Source: Planctomycetota bacterium | GTDB taxonomy: Bacteria; Planctomycetota; UBA1135; GCA-002686595 | DNA length: 9,461 bases | NCBI GenBank assembly: GCA_029259675.1 | Contig: JAJDES010000592.1 | Location: forward strand, 1 to 9,461 | Direction: 5' to 3' | Part shown: positions 1 through 6,271 of the stretch, one piece after another | How positions within the stretch are numbered: the first letter of the stretch is position 1 | Layout: each line of letters begins with the position of its first letter | Translations under genes and position numbers: made by a program | Notes under the pieces: model-generated | Seen by the model: the letters and a program-made list of their open reading frames with translations, nothing else | The model's database searches: none | What the model was told of the DNA's origin: nothing

Positions 1-795
1 TTGGGCATGGAGTTCGAAGTACTGGCCAACGATTCGATCATTGGCCCGAGCATCGCCGGCGGCACCTGGGAAGACCACGAAACCGCCCTATTTCGAGCTC
101 ATCTCAGGCCCGGCGCGCGCGTCGTGGATCTGGGCGCCAACATCGGTTGGTTCGCCGTTCAAGCCGTGTTGGCGGGCGCGGAGGTGCACGCCTTTGAAGC
201 CGTCCCCGGCATAGCCGAAGTTGCGCGTCGCAATGTCGAACGCGCCATGGCTGTCGGCAGCGGCAAGGGCATTGTTCACGCCTGTGCAGCGGGCGCCGAA
301 AAGGGGCAGGCCGAAATCGCCTTGGCCGGTGAAAATCGCGGCGACAATCGCGTCTTCGACGAAAGTGCGCCGCAGGACATGGGCTCGGTCGAAAGTTTGA
401 AGATCGATGTCGTCGCCGTCGACTACTTGGTCGCGGGCCCGATACGCGTGCTCAAAATCGACACACCGGGATCCGAATGGCTGGCGCTGCAGGGCGCCAA
501 ACGACTATTGGCCAGCAGCCCGGAGCTGGCGCTGCTGATGGAGTTTTGGCCCTATGCGCTGCGCGGCGCCGAGCCCATGGAACTCCTGGACTTGCTCGAT
601 CGCGCCGGCTTTTCAATCGGCAAGGCCACCACGGCTCCCTTTCCCATGGCGCCCGAGCGCATATTGCGCCAAGCCCTGCAGCGCGATCCGGTCAAGGGCG
701 GGTTGGATCTCTACGGCACGCGCGGCCTGCCTTTCCACGTGCTCGGGTTGAAACAGCGCTTGCACGGTCTGTGGCGCTCCATGCGCGAAGACTGA
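1..795 (+). CDS. FkbM-family SAM-dependent methyltransferase, probably 5'-truncated by the window edge
   Basis: The 264-residue reading frame looks like a class I (Rossmann) methyltransferase of the FkbM type. These usually O-methylate sugars or secondary metabolites. The SAM-binding motif I is clear (VVDLGANIGWF, residues 41-51), and an acidic residue follows at the expected end of strand 2 (HAFEAVPG, E66). The FkbM C-terminal signature is recognisable as LKIDTPGSEW (151-160) followed by LALQGA, then LLMEFWP (178-184). The usual KIDVEGAE is altered here, with Pro replacing the first Glu. The frame is open at base 1 and begins with TTG. The text before motif I (IIGPSIAGGTWEDHETALF) is the family's usual lead-in, so a short N-terminal part probably lies upstream of the window. 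The family call is confident. The substrate cannot be told. Confidence 0.85.
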   Translation: MGMEFEVLANDSIIGPSIAGGTWEDHETALFRAHLRPGARVVDLGANIGWFAVQAVLAGAEVHAFEAVPGIAEVARRNVERAMAVGSGKGIVHACAAGAEKGQAEIALAGENRGDNRVFDESAPQDMGSVESLKIDVVAVDYLVAGPIRVLKIDTPGSEWLALQGAKRLLASSPELALLMEFWPYALRGAEPMELLDLLDRAGFSIGKATTAPFPMAPERILRQALQRDPVKGGLDLYGTRGLPFHVLGLKQRLHGLWRSMRED

Positions 796-1100
796 TCCCA
801 GCCTGGCCCGACCACAACCTGGCTCAAACGAGTCCCCTGGGTGAGCTCGGACCACTCGGCACGCGATTCTCAAATGGATGCGGGTGCACCATTGGTGGGA
901 AGGCTTTTCCCCAGGCAACGCTGGGCCCTCGAAAATGCGGAACCACTGGCCATGCCGGGCCGCCCCCAATGCCGTCCTAAGCGACTCCAGCGGCCAAACT
1001 CCCCCACGGACCCACTTTTCCTCAGCGATGAGCATTTGGGGCCATCTCGGCCCTCGATCCTGCCGATGTTGAAGGGTCCCGAATCCATGGAGTTTTCAAC
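796..1100. other. Intergenic stretch between the methyltransferase and the amidohydrolase-like gene
   Basis: This 305 bp stretch holds no gene I trust. Weak inverted repeats are present: CCCAG/CTGGG at 910-925 and GGGCC/GGCCC at 1039-1053. Neither is followed by a T-run, so neither is a convincing intrinsic terminator. An 87-codon frame from GTG 841 to TGA 1104 overlaps the next start as GTGA. Its third-position GC is about 67% by my count, which is not strongly coding-like, and I recognise no family. No promoter was identified with confidence. Confidence 0.5.
1089..1092 (+). promoter_or_regulatory. Shine-Dalgarno site deciding the GTG start at 1101
   Basis: GGAG at 1089-1092 lies 8 nt before the GTG at 1101. 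The first residues from this GTG (MIDFNTR) align with the first beta-strand of amidohydrolase-2 proteins, so the ribosome site and the family alignment agree on this start. Confidence 0.55.
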
Positions 1101-2048
1101 GTGATCGATTTCAACACCCGCTTTGCTTCCTACAAGCATTTCGAGTCCCTCGCCGGACATTCGCCCCTCAACGGAGATCTGCAAGACAAGTTCCAGGAGG
1201 TGCGCGATCGCGGAGTCGAAATTCCCAGCGGCCGGCTGGAGGATCACGTCGAGCGCTGGAACACTGAATTCGACCGCTTCGCCGTTAGTCACTTCGGAAG
1301 CTTCGGGTCGGTTGAGGAGGCTCCGGAGTTGGAACAAGCGGCTTCGCTCTTCAAGGGACGCATGCTGCCCTTTGCGCCGATCAATCCGCTGCTCGAAGAC
1401 GCGGCCCAAACCGTGCTCGATCTGATCCAAGGCCGCGGCTTTGCCGGCTTGCTCCTGTACCCCTCGGTGCACGGCTACTCCATGCGCGACCCGCGCATCG
1501 AGCCGGTGCTGAAGGTCATGCACGAATTGAATGCCATCTGCGTCGTGCACTCGGGCTTGATGGACTTGCAACTGTTCAAGGCCTTTGACCTGCCCACCAG
1601 TTTCGACGTCGAACTTTCCAACCCGCTGCACCTGGTTCCCGCCGCCGGTCGCTTTGAGCGCATTCGATTCGTCATACCGAGTTTCGGCGGAGGTTTTTTG
1701 CGCGAAACCCTGATGGCCGGGAGCCTGTGCAAGAACCTGCGCGTGGACAGTTCCTCCTGCAACGAGTGGCTTCAAACCCAAGCGGAACAACTTTCACTCG
1801 CCGATGTTTTCGAGCGCGTGCTGCACGTATTCGGAGCCCGTCGCATCCTCTTCGGTTCGGGCTCGAGCGTTTTCCCGCGCGGCTGGCGGGCCGAAAGCGT
1901 CACGCTGCAGCGCGAGGCCCTCGGTGCCTGCGGAGTTTCGGCCGAGAGTCGCGAATGGATCTTCAATCGCAATGCGCTCGAACTCTTCCACTTGGACGAT
2001 GGTGAAAAGTCCGTGAACCCCGATCCCCAGGATTCACTCTCTACCTGA
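1101..2048 (+). CDS. Amidohydrolase-2-like TIM-barrel protein with a degenerate metal site (probable pseudoenzyme)
   Basis: This 315-residue protein has the layout of the amidohydrolase-2 family of metal-dependent TIM-barrel hydrolases. It has an N-terminal strand (MIDFNTRF, 1-8), a substrate-loop region GFAGLLLYPSVHGYSMRDPR (113-132), CVVHSG (147-152), FVIPSFGGG (190-198) and RILFGSGSSVF (248-258). Compared with active members, the first-strand HxH is N5-x-R7, the HxGG histidine is replaced (S194 before FGG), and the last-strand Asp of FGxD is Gly254. Only H150 remains of the usual ligands. It is therefore probably not an ordinary zinc hydrolase; it may be a binding or scaffold protein, or may use different residues. 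Start GTG 1101 is supported by GGAG. Its stop is 26 bp from the end of convergent eboB. Family is fairly sure; function is unknown. Confidence 0.8.
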   Translation: MIDFNTRFASYKHFESLAGHSPLNGDLQDKFQEVRDRGVEIPSGRLEDHVERWNTEFDRFAVSHFGSFGSVEEAPELEQAASLFKGRMLPFAPINPLLEDAAQTVLDLIQGRGFAGLLLYPSVHGYSMRDPRIEPVLKVMHELNAICVVHSGLMDLQLFKAFDLPTSFDVELSNPLHLVPAAGRFERIRFVIPSFGGGFLRETLMAGSLCKNLRVDSSSCNEWLQTQAEQLSLADVFERVLHVFGARRILFGSGSSVFPRGWRAESVTLQREALGACGVSAESREWIFNRNALELFHLDDGEKSVNPDPQDSLST

Positions 2049-2074
2049 GGGACGAATCGGCCGGCGCCCCACGC

Positions 2075-2971
2075 TCAATTGGGCACTTCGGTATCAATTC
2101 TGGGGGTTTGCCCGCGCAACACCGAGTTGTCCCCGAACAATTGAGATTGATCGATAACGGGTTTGGCCAACAGCGCTTCGCGATCAATTTGCCCCGATTG
2201 CGCGTAGGCATCGAGGGCGTTTTGCCAGGTGACCAACTCAACCGCCTCGGGCGAAATTCCACGTTCGAGCATGAGCGCCGCCGTCTTGGGCACCGACAAG
2301 GGATCGCTGACGCCCCAGTCCGCTGAGCTGTCGACGATGATGCGCTCGGGTCCGTACTGACGCACAAGCTCGACCATGCGCTCGCTACCCATTTTGGTGT
2401 GCGGGTAAATCGTGAAGGCGGCCCAGGCGCCGGCATTCAATGTGTCTTCGACCGTCTCTTCATTGTTGTGGTCGATCACAAGCATCTCCATCGGCACGCC
2501 CTGGTTCTTGGCGACATCCAAGGAGCGCTGGATGCCACGCTTCTTGTCCCTGTGCGGCGAATGCACCATGACCGGCATTTGGTTCTTGGCCGCAAAGTCG
2601 AGCTGCCATTCGTAGGCGCGCTCCTCCGCCGCCGTGATTTCGTCATAGCCGATTTCACCGATCGCCACGACGCCCTCCTTCAGGGCGAAGCGCGGCAGTA
2701 TTTCGAGCACGTCCTTGGCCAGGCCCTCGTTGTTCGCCTCCTTGGAATTGAGTCCGATGGCGCAGTAGTGGGCAATTCCGAATTGGCTGGCCCGAAAGCG
2801 CTCCCAACCGAGCAAGCTCGAAAAGTAGTCCACGAAACTGCCCACGTTCGTGCGCGCTTGACCCAGCCAAAAAGCCGGTTCCACAATGGCCCGGATGCCC
2901 GCCGCAGCCATGGCTTCGTAATCGTCAGTGCTGCGGCTCGTTACGTGAATGTGGGGATCAAAAAATCGCAT
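2075..2971 (-). CDS. eboB: EboB, TatD-like metal-dependent hydrolase of the Ebo system
   Basis: The 298-residue protein is a TatD-superfamily TIM barrel and reads like EboB throughout. It opens with MRFFDPHIHVTSRSTDDYE and continues with EPAFWLGQARTNVGSFVDYF (31-50), then GWERFRASQFGI (55-66). The metal ligands appear intact: H7 and H9 (PHIH), E106 (GEIGYDE), H137 (VMVHSPHRDKKRG), H168 (VIDHNNEETV) and D214 (VDSSADWGVSDP). In known ebo/edb clusters EboB accompanies proteins implicated in moving or processing secondary-metabolite precursors; its own reaction is not established. I chose ATG 2971 because it starts exactly at the conserved first strand. A TTG at 3013 would add 14 unconserved residues. 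It lies downstream of eboA on the same strand. The tail after about residue 262 looks less conserved. Confidence 0.9.
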   Translation of the reverse strand: MRFFDPHIHVTSRSTDDYEAMAAAGIRAIVEPAFWLGQARTNVGSFVDYFSSLLGWERFRASQFGIAHYCAIGLNSKEANNEGLAKDVLEILPRFALKEGVVAIGEIGYDEITAAEERAYEWQLDFAAKNQMPVMVHSPHRDKKRGIQRSLDVAKNQGVPMEMLVIDHNNEETVEDTLNAGAWAAFTIYPHTKMGSERMVELVRQYGPERIIVDSSADWGVSDPLSVPKTAALMLERGISPEAVELVTWQNALDAYAQSGQIDREALLAKPVIDQSQLFGDNSVLRGQTPRIDTEVPN

Positions 2972-3150
2972 GCTGCTCGTAGGGGCCTGGGCCCAAGTAT
3001 TCGGAGAAGACAATCAGACCCCCAATCAAACCCTGGCTCCAAGGCCATTGAGGTCCGTCAGTGGCGCGTCAAGAGGAGGGCCATTTGGAAAGCGGCCGGC
3101 ACCTGCGGGCGACCGTACACGCGGCAGGGTAACAGCTCGGCCGCAAAGCC
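2972..3150 (-). other. eboA-eboB intergenic spacer with an inverted repeat
   Basis: The 179 bp between the eboA stop and the eboB start is longer than usual for tightly co-translated genes. GCGGCCG at 3092-3098 and CGGCCGC at 3138-3144 form a 7 bp inverted repeat just after eboA, without a T-run. It could fold in the mRNA or be chance in GC-rich DNA. No convincing internal promoter was seen. Confidence 0.35.
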
Positions 3151-4056
3151 TCAGGCCTCCTGTCGCAGGGGAGCAAAGCTTTCACTGGAAAAGCGCCCCC
3201 GGGCAATCCCGTCGGCGATGGCGCGCACCAGGACATCCCCTTCGTTCTCGACCAGCTCGGCCACGCGAGCGGATGCTCCCCTGCGCGCCATGGCGAGCAG
3301 GGCGGCCGCGCGACCCGCGGCGGAACCATCCCGCAATTCCTGCGCAATGGACTGATCGGCCCGCTCGCCGCCCTCAGTTCCGATGCACATCCACAGCTCC
3401 GGCTGCACCGCTCGACCTGCGCTGCGTCGCTCATCAATCAAATCAAGCGCCATGCGAGTCAATTCGGAGGAAAGCTTGCGATCGACATCCCAAATGCGCC
3501 ACAGCGGTGCACCGATGAACACACACTTGATCAGGCATTGGTTCCACGCCACCGAATCAAAGTAGAGCGCCGGGTAGGGCGTGTCGCACACGTTCGCCTC
3601 GAAGACCGAAGTCATATTGGTGCGACAACCCTCCTCGGCCCGACGTAAAAAACGCTGTGCTTTGGGCAAGTGCGCCAAGCTGCGATACAGCGCGCGACTT
3701 TCGCCCTCGTCCGCATAGCGAAAGGCCTCTTCAATGGCCCCTGCGCAACTCTTCCGCTCCAAGTCCGAACGGCTGAGAACCAAAATCACGCGCGCGGTCT
3801 CGCGCTGGTCCCAGCGCTCGGGAGTGAAGCCGGGGAGCAAATCTGCAGCCTGCGCGCAATCTGCATGGGAAGGCGCCAGCGGATGGGCCGAAATGTGGCG
3901 CGATGCCAGGGAAAGCAACTGACAAAAGCGGTTGTCGTCGGCACCGTCCGCAATTTCCCGGCAAGCCTCCTCCAACCAACTCCGCGCTTCTTGATCGAGA
4001 CGCGCATGCAGAAGCTGTTCGAGGAAAGGTCGTGTTTGGGGCGAAGTTTCGGGCAT
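3151..4056 (-). CDS. eboA: EboA-family metabolite traffic protein
   Basis: The 301-residue protein carries what I recognise as the EboA core. It has SVFEANVCDTPYPALYFD (150-167), then WNQCLIKCVFIGAPLWRIW (171-189), then ELTRMALDLIDERRSAGR (198-215) followed by PELW. EboA has no known catalytic motif. In ebo/edb clusters it is tied genetically to secondary-metabolite export, such as the scytonemin precursor in cyanobacteria. The sequence is largely helical, cytosolic in appearance, with no signal peptide or membrane segment. ATG 4056 (MPETSPQTRPFLEQLL) is preferred; tandem ATGs at 4089/4086 and an open frame to 4230 add unconserved Gly/Arg/Pro-rich sequence. No strong ribosome site precedes any of them. 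It is followed by eboB on the same strand; eboC-F are not in the window. Confidence 0.87.
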   Translation of the reverse strand: MPETSPQTRPFLEQLLHARLDQEARSWLEEACREIADGADDNRFCQLLSLASRHISAHPLAPSHADCAQAADLLPGFTPERWDQRETARVILVLSRSDLERKSCAGAIEEAFRYADEGESRALYRSLAHLPKAQRFLRRAEEGCRTNMTSVFEANVCDTPYPALYFDSVAWNQCLIKCVFIGAPLWRIWDVDRKLSSELTRMALDLIDERRSAGRAVQPELWMCIGTEGGERADQSIAQELRDGSAAGRAAALLAMARRGASARVAELVENEGDVLVRAIADGIARGRFSSESFAPLRQEA

Positions 4057-4192
4057 GGTCGAGTGAAATCCGTTTGGGGGCACCATCATGCGGGCCCCGC
4101 CGCCGACGGGAAAGCCCCGAAACGATTCGCCGCCCGCTGCGGACCGGGAAAAGCCGAATTGCATCGGCTCCCGGCACCGGCGCCCCGTGGAT

Positions 4193-4210
4193 GCGGAGGA
4201 CGGCCTCCGC
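4193..4210. repeat. 7-bp stem hairpin upstream of eboA
   Basis: GCGGAGG (4193-4199), loop ACGG, CCTCCGC (4204-4210) form a perfect stem with a four-base loop, about 140 bp before the eboA start. There is no T-run on either side, so it is not an obvious terminator. It could be leader-RNA structure or chance in GC-rich sequence. Confidence 0.4.
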
Positions 4211-4332
4211 TTCGGGGGCGCGCAGCACAAGCCCCAGAATCGTCACGCGAATCCCCTCCCGCCCCCAAAGCAAACTGACTAACTTGCGTGGTGTTCGTTG
4301 CGCTGGGAAGACGCACAAGCGCTTCTAGGCAA

Positions 4333-4470
4333 TCAACTTGCATCGATGCCCAACTCGAGCAGGCCCTCCGAATGGGCCCCGTCTGTCCGATTCCACTCGA
4401 AGCGCCCTTCCCCGCTGCTCAGCAGGGCATCCAGCCACTCGAGCGCCCGAATCCTGACGCATAACACCAC
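4333..4470 (-). CDS. Possible small protein or gene remnant (45 codons)
   Basis: On the minus strand a frame from GTG 4470 to TGA 4333 reads like genuine protein: VRIRALEWLDALLSSGEG, then RFEWNRTDGAHSEGLLELG. Counting codons, third-position G+C is about 78% (35 of 45) against about 44% at second positions, the pattern expected for coding DNA in this genome. An in-frame TGA lies at 4482-4480, just before the GTG pair. There is no ATG and no clear ribosome site. It could be a real small gene, the 3' remnant of a longer gene that decayed, or chance. No family was recognised. Confidence 0.3.
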   Translation of the reverse strand: MVLCVRIRALEWLDALLSSGEGRFEWNRTDGAHSEGLLELGIDAS

Positions 4471-4578
4471 GGAACATAGTCAGTTCACACCCGCTGCGGT
4501 GCGCCTGGGAGCCCCATGCGCCGATTCGCCGGGGACCAAGCGCGATTGGGGCGGCGCAATCGTGATCTTGGAGCCCTT

Positions 4579-4596
4579 GCGGGCTAATCTGCCCGC
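4579..4596 (+). promoter_or_regulatory. Hairpin in the leader of the P5C dehydrogenase gene
   Basis: GCGGGC (4579-4584), loop TAATCT, GCCCGC (4591-4596) form a perfect 6-bp stem ending 30 bp before the ATG at 4627. A further TT/AA pair can form across one bulged C. No T-run follows. It could be an operator, an mRNA structure affecting translation, or chance. Confidence 0.35.
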
Positions 4597-4626
4597 CAAC
4601 GCAACTCCCCAAAGCCCCCCAGTTTC

Positions 4627-6258
4627 ATGAGCCACGGCACCTTCAATACCCCTCGCCCGATCAACGAACCCGTACGCGCCTACGCGCCCGGCAGCCCGGA
4701 GCGCGCCAGCGTCAAGACCGAACTCAAGCGTCAAGCCGGCGAAGAGATCGAAGTACCGCTGATCATCGACGGCAAGGAAGTTCGCACGGGCAACACCGCG
4801 CCGATGGTCATGCCCCACGACCACGGACATTCCTTGGGTGTCTACCACCAGGCGGGACCGAAGGAAGTCGCGCAGGCGGCCGATGCGGCGACACGCGCCA
4901 AGAAGGACTGGGCCGCAATGCCCTGGGAAGATCGCGCCGCAGTATTCCTGCGCGCCGCTGAGCTCTTGGCCGGCCCCTACCGCGACACCGTGAACGCCTC
5001 AACCATGCTCGGTCAGTCGAAGACCGTGCACCAGGCGGAAATCGACGCAGCGTGCGAGTTGATCGACTTCTTTCGCTTCAACGCCGCCTACGCCGAGCAG
5101 CTTTACACGGAGCAGCCCGAGTCCAGCCCCGGTTGCTGGAACCGGCTCGAGCACCGGCCCCTGGATGGCTTCGTGTTCGCCATCACACCGTTCAACTTCA
5201 CATCCATCGCCGGCAACTTGCCCGCGGCACCGGCCCTGATGGGCAACACGAGTTTGTGGAAGCCCGCCTCCACTTCCGTTCACTCGAACTACTACTTGAT
5301 GAAACTCTTCGCCGAAGCCGGCTTGCCGGACGGCGTGATCAACTTCCTACCCGGACGCGGCGCGCAAGTCGGCGATCCGGTCATGGCCGACGCGCGCTTC
5401 GGCGGGGTGCACTTCACCGGCTCCACGGAAGTTTTCCGCGGCATTTGGAAAACGGCGGCGGACAACCTGCCCAAGTACGGACAGTACCCGCGCATTGTGG
5501 GTGAAACCGGCGGCAAGGACTTTGTCTTCGCCCACGCTTCGGCCGAACCCCAAAGCTTGGCCGTGGCCCTGTTGCGCGGCGCCTTTGAGTTCCAGGGCCA
5601 AAAGTGTTCCGCAGCCAGTCGCGCGTACATTCCCAAGAGCCTTTGGGCCGACGTCAAAGACAGGCTCGCAACCATGCTCAGCGAAGTCCAAATGGGCGAT
5701 GTTTGCGACTTCAAGAACTTCATGGGTGCGGTGATCGATAAGAACTCCTTCAAAAAGCAAAAGGATGCCATCGAAGCGGCGCGCAAAGCCGGCGATGCCG
5801 AAGTCGTCCTGGGCGGAGAATGTGACGATTCCGTGGGTTACTTTGTGCAACCGACCGTGATCGAAACCACCAATCCGAGCTACGACACCATGTCCACGGA
5901 ACTCTTCGGACCGGTGCTCACCGTGTTCGTTTACGACGACAACAAGTTCGAAGAGACCTTGACCCTTTGCGACCAAACCTCCGAATACGCACTTACGGGC
6001 GCCATCCTCGGAAAGGACCGCAAGGCCATTCGAACCGCCATGGAAGCCCTGCGCTACAGCGCGGGCAACTTCTATATCAATGACAAGCCCACGGGCGCCG
6101 TCGTTGGCCAGCAACCCTTCGGTGGTTCGCGCGCCTCGGGCACGAACGACAAGGCGGGTTCGATCTTGAACCTCATGCGCTGGGTCTCGCCGCGCACAAT
6201 TAAGGAAACTTTCGTTCCGCCCACCGACTGGCGTTACCCCTTCTTGGCCGATTCCTAG
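4627..6258 (+). CDS. 1-pyrroline-5-carboxylate dehydrogenase (L-glutamate gamma-semialdehyde dehydrogenase, ALDH4 type)
   Basis: The 543-residue enzyme belongs to the ALDH4/group 1 P5C dehydrogenases. These oxidise glutamate semialdehyde to glutamate with NAD+, the second step of proline catabolism, in the cytosol. Visible landmarks are the oxyanion Asn in ITPFNFTSIAGN (N190), HFTGST (262-267), the general base in VGETGGKDF (E293), the nucleophile in FQGQKCSAASR (C327), the NAD-binding ELFGPV (425-430) and QPFGGSRASGTNDKAG (496-511) near the C-terminus. Length and the N-terminal part (SVKTEL through VPLIIDGKEVRTG) fit stand-alone ALDH4 proteins, not the bifunctional PutA. The ATG at 4627 has no Shine-Dalgarno sequence. 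No proline dehydrogenase gene lies in the window. A lipoprotein-like gene follows after 13 bp, possibly co-transcribed. Confidence 0.93.
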   Translation: MSHGTFNTPRPINEPVRAYAPGSPERASVKTELKRQAGEEIEVPLIIDGKEVRTGNTAPMVMPHDHGHSLGVYHQAGPKEVAQAADAATRAKKDWAAMPWEDRAAVFLRAAELLAGPYRDTVNASTMLGQSKTVHQAEIDAACELIDFFRFNAAYAEQLYTEQPESSPGCWNRLEHRPLDGFVFAITPFNFTSIAGNLPAAPALMGNTSLWKPASTSVHSNYYLMKLFAEAGLPDGVINFLPGRGAQVGDPVMADARFGGVHFTGSTEVFRGIWKTAADNLPKYGQYPRIVGETGGKDFVFAHASAEPQSLAVALLRGAFEFQGQKCSAASRAYIPKSLWADVKDRLATMLSEVQMGDVCDFKNFMGAVIDKNSFKKQKDAIEAARKAGDAEVVLGGECDDSVGYFVQPTVIETTNPSYDTMSTELFGPVLTVFVYDDNKFEETLTLCDQTSEYALTGAILGKDRKAIRTAMEALRYSAGNFYINDKPTGAVVGQQPFGGSRASGTNDKAGSILNLMRWVSPRTIKETFVPPTDWRYPFLADS

Positions 6259-6271
6259 GGCGCGAAGTTTT

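Larger units (their letters stand above)
4057..4626. other. Divergent intergenic region between eboA and P5C dehydrogenase
   Basis: This 570 bp gap must contain the promoters for eboA (leftward) and the P5C dehydrogenase gene (rightward), but no clear -35/-10 pair was found. It contains two tight hairpins (4193-4210 and 4579-4596). It also has coding-like minus-strand stretches: a 45-codon frame at 4470-4333, and a protein-like stretch near 4260-4120 in a different frame. These may be small genes or the remains of a decayed gene. Confidence 0.5.

Noticed and set aside
870..1790. 306-codon minus-strand frame antisense to the amidohydrolase-like gene
   Set aside because: It lies opposite a gene with clear family motifs and a supported start, and its product shows no recognisable domain. 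It is a mirror of GC-rich codons.
2049..2074. Bidirectional terminator between the convergent genes
   Set aside because: The 26 bp contain only short GC palindromes (GGCCGGCGCC type), with no usable stem-loop and T-run.
2399..3355. 318-codon plus-strand frame across eboB and the end of eboA
   Set aside because: It is antisense to two recognised genes, and its Arg/Pro/Ala-rich product has no family signature.
3731..4318. Longer minus-strand frame overlapping eboA's first half
   Set aside because: It covers the EboA N-terminal region in another frame. Only the part upstream of eboA (about 4120-4260) looks protein-like, and it is reported as a possible remnant.
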